This document shows positions 8,541 to 17,007 of a stretch of DNA of 64,000 bases, one piece after another. The position numbers were made by a program, and so were the translations under genes. Origin of the DNA: Acrocarpospora catenulata (GTDB lineage: Bacteria; Actinomycetota; Actinomycetes; Streptosporangiales; Streptosporangiaceae); contig NZ_JAHCST010000021.1 in assembly GCF_018476525.1 (NCBI RefSeq), positions 62,001 to 126,000 on the forward strand, written 5' to 3'. Every line of letters begins with the position of its first letter. Position 1 is the stretch's first letter. The notes beneath the pieces were generated by a model. That model made no database searches. It saw only the letters and a list, made by a program, of their open reading frames with translations, and had not been told where the DNA came from.

Positions 8541-8768
8541 GAGAACGATCTGCGTGCCTGCCTGCGGGTTCCCGAAGGACAGTGTCATGACCTCGTGCTG
8601 GAGCTGTCCTGCCGGCCCTTCGACACCGCGCTCATCGATCCGGAGGCGGCATGGCCCGCTACCGAGGCTGAGATGACCTCCCTGTTCGTCTCCGGCGCTG
8701 TTCCTGTCGCTCGGCGCGGAGGAGACCCACATCGGCGGCATCCTGCATTCGTGTTGGCTCATCTCTGA
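8541..8768 (+). pseudogene. Possible remnant of a small soluble protein gene
   Basis: This frame reads like real protein (ENDLRACLRVPEGQCHDLVL, then LELSCRPFDTALIDPEAAWP) and ends at TGA 8766-8768. It has no start of its own. A plausible N-terminal piece, MSELRQESGTWIGRTGDLHW, lies in another frame from 8459, so one frameshift near 8535 would join them. I cannot name a family. It may be a decayed gene or a wrongly sequenced one. Confidence 0.3.
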
Positions 8769-8824
8769 CGGGTAGGGGTGTGGGAAGTGGATAACGGCAC
8801 ATCAGCTGTAGTGAGGTGATGAGG

Positions 8825-9145
8825 ATGCCGAAGGGTTCCAGCCGCAAACGGGAACGGCAGTACGAGCACATCAAGGACAGCGCCAAGAAGCGCGGCGAGA
8901 GCGAGAAGCGGGCCAAGGAGATCGCGGCCCGCACGGTGAACAAGGAGCGTGCCCGCTCGGGCGAGGCCAAGACCAAGAGCCGCACCTCCATCGAGGACAT
9001 CTCCTCCTCTCGCCGCGGCGGACTGCGCTCCCACTCGGGCGCGGGCGGCCGCACCAAGCAGCAGCTCTACGCCGAGGCCCAGCACCGCAACATCAAGGGC
9101 CGTTCCTCCATGACCAAGGCGCAGCTGGAGAAGGCGCTCGGCTGA
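8825..9145 (+). CDS. Small basic protein with C-terminal Rho-N/SAP-like helix pair
   Basis: 106 residues, highly charged. Residues 1-60 are Lys/Arg/Glu-rich (KRERQYEHIKDSAKKRGESE) and probably helical. The end, KQQLYAEAQHRNIKGRSSM followed by TKAQLEKALG, has the pattern of the Rho termination factor N-terminal or SAP helix pair. Such actinomycete proteins are often labelled plasmid-stabilisation protein without direct proof. Among close in-frame starts (GTG 8816, ATG 8819, ATG 8825) the last is best spaced from GAGGTG. It is monocistronic. A nucleic-acid role is inferred from charge and the C-terminal motif. Confidence 0.75.
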   Translation: MPKGSSRKRERQYEHIKDSAKKRGESEKRAKEIAARTVNKERARSGEAKTKSRTSIEDISSSRRGGLRSHSGAGGRTKQQLYAEAQHRNIKGRSSMTKAQLEKALG

Positions 9146-9154
9146 AGTGCCCGT

Positions 9155-9168
9155 ATCAGCGCGCTGAT
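9155..9168. repeat. Perfect 14-bp palindrome after the basic-protein gene
   Basis: ATCAGCGCGCTGAT is a perfect palindrome 10 nt after the stop at 9145 and 112 bp before the AI-2E gene. It has no loop, so it is not an efficient hairpin and could be a protein site. The role is unknown. Confidence 0.3.
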
Positions 9169-9279
9169 TCGCCGGTTCGGCGGAGGGGGGACGTTCAATT
9201 TCCGGCAAAGCTCGATGTTGTCCTCGCAAGGGGACGTACGCGGGGGAATGGCCTGGGGTGATGGAGGGCCGAATATGCC

Positions 9280-10443
9280 ATGACCTCTCGAGACAAGCCG
9301 TCTGCGTCGTCCAATTCTGCGGCGGGGCGATCTCCCGAAGGAACCGTTGAGCGGGCGGCTGAGACAGCCAGTGCGACAGCCACGGAAGAGCAGCCGTTCG
9401 GCAAGCAGGGGCGGCCATTCGATCGGCGGTCACCGTTCTTTGTGGGGATGACGGCCGCGGCGGGGGTGGCCACCACCTACGGGGTGATCCTCCTGCTGGG
9501 TGCGGCCAGGCACGTGCTGGTGCTCATCGGGCTGGGTTTGTTCATCGCGATCGGGCTCGATCCGGCCGCCCGTTGGCTGGTACGGCGGGGGCTGCCGCGC
9601 TGGGCCAGCGTGTTGATTATCGTCGTCGCGACGCTGGCACTGGTCGGGGGGTTCCTCGCGCTGGCCATTCCGGTGATCGTCAGCCAGGTGGGTCAGTTCG
9701 TCCACGAGGTGCCCGTCTATCTCCGGGAGGCCACGGGCCGGAACACGTTCATCGGGCGGCTCAACACCCGGTTCAATCTGGCGCATGTCATTCAGCAGTT
9801 GGGCACGGGGAAGAGCGAGAGCACGCTGGTCGGCGGGCTTTTGGGCGCGGGCAAGGTGGTGGTGGGCGCGGTCGCCTCGACGGTGATCGTGCTGGTGCTG
9901 ACCGTCTACTTCCTCGCCGACCTGCCCCGGATCAAGCGCACCGCCTACCGCTGCGTACCCAACTCCCGGCGCCCCCGCGCGATCCTCATCGGCGAGGACA
10001 TCCTGAACAAGGTGGGCAGGTTCGTCCTCGGCAACCTCATCACCTCCGTGGTCGCCGGCGTCCTCACCTTCGTCTGGCTGTTCCTCTTCAACGTCCCCTA
10101 CGCGCTGCTCCTGTCGCTGTTCGTCGCGTTCATGGACCTGATCCCCGTCGTGGGCTCCGTCATCGGCGGCGTCGTGGTCTCCCTGGTGGCCCTGTCCGTC
10201 TCCCTCCCGATCGCGCTGGCCACCGCCGCCTACTTCGTGGCGTACCGGCACTTCGAGGACTACGTCCTGGTTCCGCGCGTCATGGGCAAAGCCGTCGAGG
10301 TCCCCGGAGCAGTCACCCTCATCGCCGTCACCCTCGGCGCCGCCCTGATGGGCATCCTCGGCGCTCTGTTCGCCATCCCCATCGCAGCGGCCCTTCGCCT
10401 CATCCTGCGAGAGGTCGCGTTTCCCCGCCTCGACAACTCTTGA
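9280..10443 (+). CDS. AI-2E family transporter (TqsA/PerM-like)
   Basis: 387 residues. A cytoplasmic Ser/Ala-rich tail of about 50 residues is followed by paired membrane helices (about 62-100, 107-135), a soluble insertion with helices (about 140-190), and a C-terminal bundle of four to five helices. The conserved PVVGSVIGGVVVSLVAL stretch and the DYVLVPRVMGKAVEVPG segment are typical of the family. These proteins act as exporters or Na+/H+ antiporters; the substrate cannot be read from sequence. The ATG at 9280 has GGAGGG about 13 nt upstream, a little far. It is a single gene. Confidence 0.9.
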   Translation: MTSRDKPSASSNSAAGRSPEGTVERAAETASATATEEQPFGKQGRPFDRRSPFFVGMTAAAGVATTYGVILLLGAARHVLVLIGLGLFIAIGLDPAARWLVRRGLPRWASVLIIVVATLALVGGFLALAIPVIVSQVGQFVHEVPVYLREATGRNTFIGRLNTRFNLAHVIQQLGTGKSESTLVGGLLGAGKVVVGAVASTVIVLVLTVYFLADLPRIKRTAYRCVPNSRRPRAILIGEDILNKVGRFVLGNLITSVVAGVLTFVWLFLFNVPYALLLSLFVAFMDLIPVVGSVIGGVVVSLVALSVSLPIALATAAYFVAYRHFEDYVLVPRVMGKAVEVPGAVTLIAVTLGAALMGILGALFAIPIAAALRLILREVAFPRLDNS

Positions 10444-10561
10444 GGGTTACGGCGTACCCGCCCGGCCTGACGGCCGCTTCTAGCATGGAGATGAGGAGGC
10501 GAAAGACATCGCGGCCCCTGTATCCCCCGGCGGGTCGGGACCGTCTGGGAAGGAGATCGAC

Positions 10562-10939
10562 ATGTCAGTGCGGTTGAACCACACGATCGTGGCAGCCCGT
10601 GACCGCGAGGAGACCGCCGCGTTTCTGGTGGAGATTCTCGGTCTGCCGCCCGCGACGGCCTTCGGGCCGTTCCTCGTCGTCGAGCTCGGCAACGAGGTGT
10701 CCCTCGACGTCGCCGGGACCGACGGTCCCGTGCATCCCCAGCACTATGCCTTCCTGGTCGCCGAGGAGGAGTTCGACCAGATCTGGGGCCGGATCAAGGA
10801 CCGCGGACTCATCTTCTGGGCCGACCCGTTCCACCAGCGGCCGGGTCAGATCAACACCAACGACGGAGGTCGCGGCCTGTACTGGTCCGACCCCAACGGC
10901 CACAACCTGGAGATCATCACTCGCCCGTACGGAGGGTGA
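10562..10939 (+). CDS. VOC-superfamily (glyoxalase/dioxygenase fold) protein
   Basis: 125 residues, one complete VOC unit of two beta-alpha-beta-beta-beta repeats. The metal-ligand positions are plausible: His in LNHTIVAARD near the N terminus, His in PQHYAFLV, and Glu in the closing strand GHNLEIITRPY. GGRGLYWSDPNGHNLE is the typical VOC terminal motif. The family covers isomerases, lyases, extradiol dioxygenases and drug-binding proteins, and this one cannot be placed more narrowly. AAGGAG lies 7 nt before the ATG. It is a single gene. Confidence 0.88.
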   Translation: MSVRLNHTIVAARDREETAAFLVEILGLPPATAFGPFLVVELGNEVSLDVAGTDGPVHPQHYAFLVAEEEFDQIWGRIKDRGLIFWADPFHQRPGQINTNDGGRGLYWSDPNGHNLEIITRPYGG

Positions 10940-11117
10940 GCATCCCGGATACGACTAACGAGTCGAACTCACAAGATGTCGCTTGCTGGTTCCAAAGGCG
11001 CCGCGTGAGGATGTGGAGAGGACAGCGTCTGGATCGGCCTGCGGGGTGCGAAAACCCCACCAACACTCAGTGGACACCCTCAGTACCTGGGGGAATGCAC
11101 AGGGTTACGATCTTCCT

Positions 11118-12506
11118 GTGGCAGGCGAGAGCTATGACGTGATTGTGATCGGGACCAGCCAGGGTGGCCGGTTCCTCCCCGTCGATCTGGCGAAGGCAGG
11201 TAAGAAGGTGGCGCTCGTCGAGCGCGACCATCTGGGTGGTGTCTGCGTGAACGCCGGGTGCACCCCGACCAAGACGATGGTCGCCAGCGCGCGTGTCGCC
11301 TATCAGGCGCGGCGCGCGGGGGAGTACGGCGTGCGGACGGGCCCGGTGTCGGTCGACCTCGCCGCCGTGCGGGAGCGCAAGCGGGGGATGGTCGCGGGCG
11401 CGCGGGAGAACTACGCGAGCCGCCTGGCACAGGACGGGGTCGATCTGATCGAAGGCGAGGCCCATTTCACGGGGCCCAAGACGGTCGAGATCGCCCTGAG
11501 GGACGGCGGGACGCGGGGGATCAGCGCACCGGTGATCGTCATCGACACCGGTAACAGGCCCAGGCCGTTGGCGATCAGCGGCGCGGAGAACGTCCCTGTC
11601 CTCGACTCAACGTCGATCATGGAGCTGGGCGCGCTCCCTGAGCACCTGATCATCCTCGGCGGGGGCTACATCGGGCTGGAGTTCGGGCAGATGTTCCGCA
11701 GGTTCGGCAGCGAGGTCACGATCGTCCAGACCGGCCCGCGCCTGATGATGATCGAGGACGATGACGTCTCCGACGAGGTCGCCGCCATCTTGCGCGATGA
11801 CGGGATCACGGTTCTGACTTCGGCAACGACGGACCGGGTCGAGGAGGCAGGCGGCGGGCGGGTGCGGCTGACCGTTCGCACGCCGGAGGGCGAGCGGCAG
11901 GTCGAGGGCTCCCACCTGCTGTCGGCCATCGGCCGCGTCCCCAACACGGAGGGGCTCGCGCTGGCGGCGGCCGGCATCCGGCTGCGCGACAACGGCTTCA
12001 TCGAGGTCGATGAGTACCTGGAGACCTCCGTCCCCGGCGTCTACGCCATGGGGGACGTCAAGGGCGGCCCGGCCTTCACCCATCTTTCCTACGACGACTA
12101 CCGGATCCTGCACGCCAACTTGCTCGGCCGCGAGAAGGCGAGTACTCGGGACAGGATCGTCCCCTATACCGTGTTCATCGACCCGCAGCTCGGCCGCGTC
12201 GGCATGACCGAGCGGCAGGCCAGGGAGCAGAACCGCGCGGTCCGCGTCGCGAAGCTGCCGATGAGCGCCGTCATCCGGGCCCTTGAGACCGGGGAGACGC
12301 GCGGCTTCATGAAGGCCGTCATCGACGCGCACACCCAGCAGATCCTCGGTGCCGCCGTGCTCGGCGCGGAAGGCGGCGAGATCATGACGATGATCCAGGT
12401 CGCCATGCTGGGCAAGCTCCCGTACACCGCCATGGCGAACGCCATCTTCACGCACCCGTTGCTGGCGGAGGGCCTTAACAGCCTCTTCACGACGCTCGAC
12501 GCCTAG
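11118..12506 (+). CDS. FAD-dependent pyridine nucleotide-disulfide oxidoreductase (mercuric-reductase-like)
   Basis: 462 residues from the GTG at 11118. The frame is open to 10983, but the family's first strand (SYDVIVIGTSQGG) begins only a few residues after this GTG. The order is FAD domain, redox-active pair CVNAGC in GGVCVNAGCTPTKTM (about 44-49), NAD domain (GGGYIGLEFGQMFRRFG), second FAD motif (GVYAMGDVKGGPAF) and dimerisation domain with the catalytic His-Glu in FTHPLLAEG. The N-terminal dinucleotide loop is GTSQGG rather than GxGxxG, a deviation seen in some mercuric-reductase-like proteins. It lacks an N-terminal HMA domain and the C-terminal Cys pair of MerA, so mercury as substrate is doubtful. 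Confidence 0.88.
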   Translation: MAGESYDVIVIGTSQGGRFLPVDLAKAGKKVALVERDHLGGVCVNAGCTPTKTMVASARVAYQARRAGEYGVRTGPVSVDLAAVRERKRGMVAGARENYASRLAQDGVDLIEGEAHFTGPKTVEIALRDGGTRGISAPVIVIDTGNRPRPLAISGAENVPVLDSTSIMELGALPEHLIILGGGYIGLEFGQMFRRFGSEVTIVQTGPRLMMIEDDDVSDEVAAILRDDGITVLTSATTDRVEEAGGGRVRLTVRTPEGERQVEGSHLLSAIGRVPNTEGLALAAAGIRLRDNGFIEVDEYLETSVPGVYAMGDVKGGPAFTHLSYDDYRILHANLLGREKASTRDRIVPYTVFIDPQLGRVGMTERQAREQNRAVRVAKLPMSAVIRALETGETRGFMKAVIDAHTQQILGAAVLGAEGGEIMTMIQVAMLGKLPYTAMANAIFTHPLLAEGLNSLFTTLDA

Positions 12507-12530
12507 GAATGTGACCGCCCCGCGTCCGGG

Positions 12531-12556
12531 CGTGCCGGACGCCCTCGTCCGGCACG
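12531..12556. terminator. Bidirectional terminator
   Basis: CGTGCCGGAC (12531-12540) and GTCCGGCACG (12547-12556) form a perfect 10-bp stem with a 6-nt loop, centred between convergent genes ending at 12506 and 12567. Confidence 0.75.
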
Positions 12557-12566
12557 CGATTCACGG

Positions 12567-13172
12567 TCAGCTCCAGGTCGCGCGTTTGAGCACATTCGAC
12601 AGCGACGGAGTGTCCCAGACGTCCACCACCAGGATCTTCGAGGTAGGCAGGAACCACTCCCGCTGAGTGAAGCTCGCCGTCTTCCGGCCAGTGTTGTTCG
12701 TCACGCACAGGTTGGGCCAGGCGTTGTACTTCGCCTTGTGGCCGCGTCCGACCTGGCGCAGGCCCGTCGAGGCGGCTTTCTCGTTGCCGGGGTACCAGCT
12801 GGTCTTGGGGTTGAACGGGCAGGGAATCACGCCGCTGAAGGGGTGGAACTGCTGCTTGCCCGTGTAGGTGAGGGAACCGCCCCCGACCGGAACGTTGATG
12901 AACGCCTTTGGGCCGAAGACCCAGAATCCCTGGCAGTTCGAGGCGAAGGGCTCCGGATTCTTGCACTTTCCGGTCACCACTACGACTCTGTCCCCGGCAC
13001 GGTGCACCTTCCAGCTGGCGGGGATCTTCAGGTTCATCCCCCGGAAGGAGAAGACCTTGGTCTGCGCGGCCGACAGGCTCGGGGAAACCCCTGTCGCGGC
13101 CGAGGCTGAGGCAGGAGCGGCGAGTACGGCGACCGCAGCCGGGATGATGAGGAGAGAAGATCGATTTCTCAT
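12567..13172 (-). CDS. Secreted protein of unknown function
   Basis: 201 residues. A signal peptide (1-26, MRNRSSLLIIPAAVAVLAAP then ASASAA) is followed by a soluble domain with six to seven beta-strand-like stretches. Four Cys residues in the mature part (CKNPEPFASNC, GVIPCPF, PNLC) suggest two disulfides outside the cell. Trp-rich end: WFLPTSKILVVDVWD. I do not recognise a domain. The ATG at 13172 starts the signal sequence directly. It is convergent with the oxidoreductase and shares its terminator. Confidence 0.75.
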   Translation of the reverse strand: MRNRSSLLIIPAAVAVLAAPASASAATGVSPSLSAAQTKVFSFRGMNLKIPASWKVHRAGDRVVVVTGKCKNPEPFASNCQGFWVFGPKAFINVPVGGGSLTYTGKQQFHPFSGVIPCPFNPKTSWYPGNEKAASTGLRQVGRGHKAKYNAWPNLCVTNNTGRKTASFTQREWFLPTSKILVVDVWDTPSLSNVLKRATWS

Positions 13173-13272
13173 GGTGAGAACGTACTCGTCCGCACTTGTC
13201 GATCTCTGGGATTTCGGTTGTGAGCTCGGGGTGCGAAAACCCGATGTGGCCTACCGCAGTGTCTCAATTGGC

Positions 13273-13680
13273 CTACTGGTCGCGGACCGGAATCGGCTCA
13301 GCCAGCGCCGCTCGCCCGGGAGGCGCGGGGAAGGGGTCGGCGAAGTACTGGGTCTCGTGCGTTACGAGACCATCGGTGATCTCCATGACGCTGAGCGAGT
13401 ATGTGGGCGCGCCGTCATAGGTGATCACGCACTCGCTCACCCAAAGGTCGCCGCCGCCCAGGATCCGGCGGATGGTGAAGTGGCGTTCGGCCGGGTGCCC
13501 ACCGCGTTGCGCCTGGATCCTTGACCGGCCTCTGAAGCGCTCGCCCGACTGCGAGTAGTCCAGGATCGCGTCCGCGGCGTAGATCGCGTGCTCAGCGTCG
13601 ACATCCCCGCGCTCGGAGGCCTCCCAGTGCTGCTGGAGCCCAGCCCGGAAATCGGCGTCCGGATCACTTGCGCTGTTCAC
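13273..13680 (-). CDS. SnoaL-like / NTF2-fold protein
   Basis: 135 residues, one cone-shaped NTF2 domain: helix LQQHWEASERGDVDAEHAIY, strand DAILDYSQSGERFRGR, then RFTIRR-like and LSVMEITDGLVTHETQYFADPF. The last is the conserved closing strand of SnoaL-type proteins. Members include polyketide cyclases, isomerases and many uncharacterised ligand binders. Nothing in the neighbourhood suggests polyketide metabolism, so no substrate is proposed. It is a single gene with a clear ATG. Confidence 0.82.
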   Translation of the reverse strand: MNSASDPDADFRAGLQQHWEASERGDVDAEHAIYAADAILDYSQSGERFRGRSRIQAQRGGHPAERHFTIRRILGGGDLWVSECVITYDGAPTYSLSVMEITDGLVTHETQYFADPFPAPPGRAALAEPIPVRDQ

Positions 13681-13776
13681 CCGTTAGTCCCTCATGACCA
13701 GAAGGAATGTCGCTGGTCCCCGCACGACAGATGTTACCTGAGGGTTCTCGTGCGCCCTCCGGGGAACGCGAGAACG

Positions 13777-14346
13777 TCAGCGGAACCTGATCAGCAGTTG
13801 TGCGGTAATGGTGATCCTGGTCAGGCTCGCCGCCAGCGCACACGCGATCAGAAGCGACGGTGTGGCCAGGACCTTGGCGGTGATCAGCACGGTCAGGTCC
13901 AGCATCACGAATCCGCAGGCAGCGCCTATGGCCCCGATCTGCACCGCCTTGTAGTGGCGCTTGGCCCGTATGGTCAGCGCGAGCACGGTCACGAGAAGCG
14001 CAAGTGTCGCTCCCACGGTCAACCGGGCGGCAATCGGCACCGGCCAGGTCCATGCCTGGGCGGTCACCAGTGCGGTGGCCCAGAGAGCTCCGACGAGCGG
14101 CCCGATGGCCAGCAACACCAGCGCCGCGGCGCGTCCGGGAGCCGCCCGGACGAAGGCGGCGCTGATGGTGTCGGCGTCTCCGAACTCCGCCAGGGTGGCC
14201 TTGGCCGCGGCGTCGGGCTCGCCCAACCGGGCCAACTGAGCTTGGTACGTCTCGGTCAGGCCGTCGGCCAGTTCGTCCACGATGGAGGCCGGGAGCCGTC
14301 CTGCCAGGACGTCGAGTTCACGCTCGATCAGCTCGTGATCGGCCAC
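13777..14346 (-). CDS. HAAS/permease-prefix membrane protein, partner of PadR
   Basis: 189 residues. An N-terminal soluble helical domain (about 1-65, IERELDVLAGRLPASIVDEL and the ATLAEFGDADTISAAF segment) matches the HAAS or permease-prefix signalling domain. Four membrane helices follow (about 71-90, 97-118, 125-150, 155-180). Such genes sit after PadR regulators and are thought to be regulated membrane sensors or transporter subunits. Its start overlaps the end of the padR gene by 19 nt, giving a two-gene operon. Confidence 0.82.
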   Translation of the reverse strand: MADHELIERELDVLAGRLPASIVDELADGLTETYQAQLARLGEPDAAAKATLAEFGDADTISAAFVRAAPGRAAALVLLAIGPLVGALWATALVTAQAWTWPVPIAARLTVGATLALLVTVLALTIRAKRHYKAVQIGAIGAACGFVMLDLTVLITAKVLATPSLLIACALAASLTRITITAQLLIRFR

Positions 14347-14666
14347 GGTGTGCTCCGCAACGCCGAAGAGATGACGTCGGCGAACTCACTCCAGTTCTGG
14401 CGCGCCTCCCTCAGGGCCGCAACGCCGGAGCCGGTCAGCTGATAGGTGCGTCGACGTCGCCCGGCCGTCACCGACCAGGTCCCGCTGATCAGACCGGCTC
14501 TTTCCAGCCGGTGCAAAGCCGGGTAGATCGTGCCGGTCGGCAGATCGAGCCTGCCCCCGGTCGCCTCGCACAGGGCTTCCTTGATCGCGTACCCGTGTCG
14601 AGGCCCCTCTTCCAGGGTGGCCAGCAGCAACGCGTCCAGATGGCCTTTCAAGGCCTCGGCCCTCAT
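14328..14666 (-). CDS. PadR-family transcriptional regulator
   Basis: 112 residues from the ATG at 14666; a longer start at 14696 would place the operator inside the gene. The winged helix (LKGHLDALLLATLEEGPRHG, GTIYPALHRLERAGLI, and the wing RRRRTYQLTGSG) is followed by a short C-terminal dimerisation helix. Family members repress neighbouring membrane-protein genes and themselves. Two direct copies of an imperfect dyad lie in the 90-bp divergent promoter region, one touching this start codon, so autorepression and control of the gene at 14753 are likely. Confidence 0.88.
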   Translation of the reverse strand: MRAEALKGHLDALLLATLEEGPRHGYAIKEALCEATGGRLDLPTGTIYPALHRLERAGLISGTWSVTAGRRRRTYQLTGSGVAALREARQNWSEFADVISSALRSTPWPITS

Positions 14667-14741
14667 AGGTAGTAACGCTATATCAGGGCTTCCCAAACGC
14701 CTATCCCATGCATAGGCTCACTATAGGTAGTAATGCTACTT
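14665..14741. promoter_or_regulatory. Two PadR operator copies in a divergent promoter
   Basis: ATAGGTAGTAACGCTA (14665-14680) and ATAGGTAGTAATGCTA (14723-14738) are direct repeats differing at one base. The second extends to an imperfect dyad of the form TAxGTAGxAxTxCTACxTA. They lie between padR (minus) and the DUF2306 gene (plus), each close to one start codon, as expected for a repressor controlling both directions. Confidence 0.65.
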
Positions 14742-14752
14742 ATGGACTCAGC

Positions 14753-15253
14753 ATGGATATGCCTGGCCTTCCCGTCACCCACCCCGACCCGTTGTTCCGC
14801 ATCGTGCTGATTCTGCACATCGCGGCCGGGCTGACCAGCGTGATCGCGGGCACCGTGGCGACCTTCTCCCGCAAGGGCAGGCGACGCCACCTGCGCTATG
14901 GCCGTGTCTACATCTGGGGCTTGAGCATGGTCTTCGGCACCATGACCGCGATGTCGGTGATGCGGTGGCCGGAGAACGCCCATCTGCTCGCCATCGGGTG
15001 CCTCACCTTCGCCTGCGGGCTGACCGGCTACCTGAGCAGAAGACGATTCCCGGCCGTCCACATCACCGGGATGGGCCTGTCCTACATCGGCCTGCTCACC
15101 GGCTTCTACGTCGACAACGGCCCGAACCTTCCGCTGTGGAACCGGCTGCCGACGATCGCCTTCTGGCTGCTCCCCAGCCTGATCGGCCTACCGATCATCA
15201 CGCGCTCGGTTCGCCGACGTTCGCGCCAGTCTTCTCCCGGGGCGGATCGATGA
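14753..15253 (+). CDS. DUF2306-type membrane protein
   Basis: 166 residues from the ATG at 14753. There are four or five membrane helices: LFRIVLILHIAAGLTSVIAG, the VYIWGLSMVFGTMTAMSV segment, LLAIGCLTFACGLTGYL, ITGMGLSYIGLLTGFYV and FWLLPSLIGLPII. The conserved HR/RR segment after helix one (RKGRRRHLRYGRVYIW) fits DUF2306. A frame from 14708 is open but would overlap the PadR operator and has no ribosome site. The chosen start also lacks a good one, so the mRNA may be leaderless. It is probably PadR-repressed; function unknown. Confidence 0.75.
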   Translation: MDMPGLPVTHPDPLFRIVLILHIAAGLTSVIAGTVATFSRKGRRRHLRYGRVYIWGLSMVFGTMTAMSVMRWPENAHLLAIGCLTFACGLTGYLSRRRFPAVHITGMGLSYIGLLTGFYVDNGPNLPLWNRLPTIAFWLLPSLIGLPIITRSVRRRSRQSSPGADR

Positions 15254-15273
15254 GCCGGCTCCGGCGAGGGTGG

Positions 15274-15696
15274 TCAGCCGGTGCGGCGGAAGCGGGTCAG
15301 AGTCAGCCAGCCGAGGATCAGGGCGATTAATCCCACGACCAGGGCCACGAAGCCCCCGACTATTCCGCCGCCGGTGCCGGGGCCGCCGTCGGCGGTGGCC
15401 ACGACCAGTCCGCCGATGACCAGGCCGGCCAGTCCCGCCACCAGGGCCACGATGGCTCCCCTTCTTCCGGTGCCGTTGCCGATTCGACCGGTGGAGCGGG
15501 CCAGGGCCAGCCCGCCGATGACCGCGCCGGCCAAGCCCAGTAGCACGGCCACCGAGGCCCAGAGGCGCCCGGCGGTCAGGGCGTAGGCAGCGGGGGCGGC
15601 GGGCTGGGCCAGGATGTGCGCGGTCGCTGGTGTGGCAGGCCCGAAAGCTCCGAGCAGGGCGGGTGTGGCGGCGGCAAGCAGGTGACGGGCGGACAT
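15274..15696 (-). CDS. DUF6223-like membrane protein
   Basis: 140 residues from the ATG at 15696, which has AAAGGAGCATCTC directly before it; an upstream in-frame ATG at 15738 lacks this. A cleavable signal (ending ATPATA) is followed by three Gly/Ala/Val membrane helices (about 48-65, 77-101, 112-132) and a conserved TGRIGNGTGRRGAIVALVAG loop typical of DUF6223. It is convergent with the DUF2306 gene and divergent from the kinase operon. No function is known for the family. Confidence 0.75.
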   Translation of the reverse strand: MSARHLLAAATPALLGAFGPATPATAHILAQPAAPAAYALTAGRLWASVAVLLGLAGAVIGGLALARSTGRIGNGTGRRGAIVALVAGLAGLVIGGLVVATADGGPGTGGGIVGGFVALVVGLIALILGWLTLTRFRRTG

Positions 15697-15891
15697 GAGA
15701 TGCTCCTTTCCTCCTACGACTGGACGTAGCCTGAGCATGTCCGCTCAGCCCGCCGCCGGTCGTCCTTCGGATGCAGGCATTTCGCGCTGCCGCGAACGTG
15801 GCAGGAACCGCGGAGGTACCGCGTGTGCGGTAGGTGGCCGGTCATCCGTGCGTAGGATTTGGTCGCGCGAACATCTGGTTAGGGTGCACGC

Positions 15892-17007
15892 ATGGGCAGG
15901 GGACCGATCGGTGTCAGGGACTGGGCGATCGCCGTCGGCGTGGCGGCGACGCTTCTGTTCACCGGGCTGTCCGGGGAGCATTCCCGTACCTACCTCGACC
16001 TGCTCGGCTACGGGCTACTGACGGGCGGCGGCCTGGGGTTGGCCGTGCGCCGTCGAGCTCCGGTTCCCGTTCTGGTCGTTACCGGGCTGTGCGCGGTGGG
16101 GTACCAGGCGGCCGGGTTCGACGTGCCTGCCGTCGCGTACCTGTTCGCGGTGTATGCGGCCGTGCGGGCGGGACACCGCACCATCACGGTGGTGGCGAGC
16201 GTGGCCATGCTGGCCGTTCTCCCTCTCGCGGCCTTCGCCTCGGGCCTGCACGACACGAGCGAGGCGCTTGCGCAGGCCCGGGGCGCCCTGGAGATAGCCT
16301 GGCTGATCGCGGCCGGTGCGGCGGGGGAGGCGCTGCGGCAGGCCGAGCAGCGGGCGGATGAGGCCGAGCGCACCCGGGAGGAGACCGCGCGCCGCCGCGC
16401 CGACGAGGAGCGGTTGCACATCGCGCGGGAGCTGCACGATTCGCTCACCCACCAGATCTCCGTCATCAAGGTGCAGGCCGAAGTCGCCGTCCACCTGGCC
16501 CAGAAGCGGGGTGAACAGGTGCCGGAGGCCCTGCTGGCGATCCGGGAGGCCGGTCGGGAGGCGGCCCGGGAACTGCGCGCGACCCTGGAGGTGCTGCGCG
16601 ACGATGAGAAGACCCCGTCGCATGGGCTCGACCACGTCCCGGAACTGGTGCAACGAGCCCGCACGACCGGCCTGGACGCGAAGCTGACGATCGAGGGACA
16701 ACGACATGACATGCCGGCCGCGGTGGACCGGACCGCTTACCGGATCGTTCAGGAGTCGCTGACCAACATCGCCCGTCACGCCGCCGCCACGACGGCGTCG
16801 GTCCAGATCGACTACCGTCCGGACATCCTGGTCATACGAGTCGATGATGACGGCAAGGCCACGCCGGACAGCGCCCCCATACCCGGTGTCGGGCTGCTGG
16901 GGATGCGCGAACGCGTCACCGCCCTCGGCGGCCACCTACGCGCGCAGCCGCGCAGCGAGGGCGGCTTCACCGTCCAGGCCGAACTTCCCGTGAAGCAGAC
17001 GTCATGA
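15892..17007 (+). CDS. Sensor histidine kinase, NarL/DesK type (HisKA_3)
   Basis: 371 residues. Five to six N-terminal membrane helices (about 10-145) are followed by a helical linker (about 146-172), the HisKA_3 dimerisation domain with phospho-acceptor His182 in ARELHDSLTHQIS, and the HATPase_c domain (YRIVQESLTNIARHA N-box, VDDDGKA and GVGLLGMRERVTALGGHL). The membrane domain has no recognisable sensor, so the signal is unknown. It overlaps the response regulator by 4 nt (ATGA). Confidence 0.93.
   Translation: MGRGPIGVRDWAIAVGVAATLLFTGLSGEHSRTYLDLLGYGLLTGGGLGLAVRRRAPVPVLVVTGLCAVGYQAAGFDVPAVAYLFAVYAAVRAGHRTITVVASVAMLAVLPLAAFASGLHDTSEALAQARGALEIAWLIAAGAAGEALRQAEQRADEAERTREETARRRADEERLHIARELHDSLTHQISVIKVQAEVAVHLAQKRGEQVPEALLAIREAGREAARELRATLEVLRDDEKTPSHGLDHVPELVQRARTTGLDAKLTIEGQRHDMPAAVDRTAYRIVQESLTNIARHAAATTASVQIDYRPDILVIRVDDDGKATPDSAPIPGVGLLGMRERVTALGGHLRAQPRSEGGFTVQAELPVKQTS

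Noticed and set aside
11118-12506. Assignment as mercuric reductase
   Set aside because: No HMA domain, no C-terminal Cys pair and no mer genes nearby; only the general disulfide-reductase features are present.
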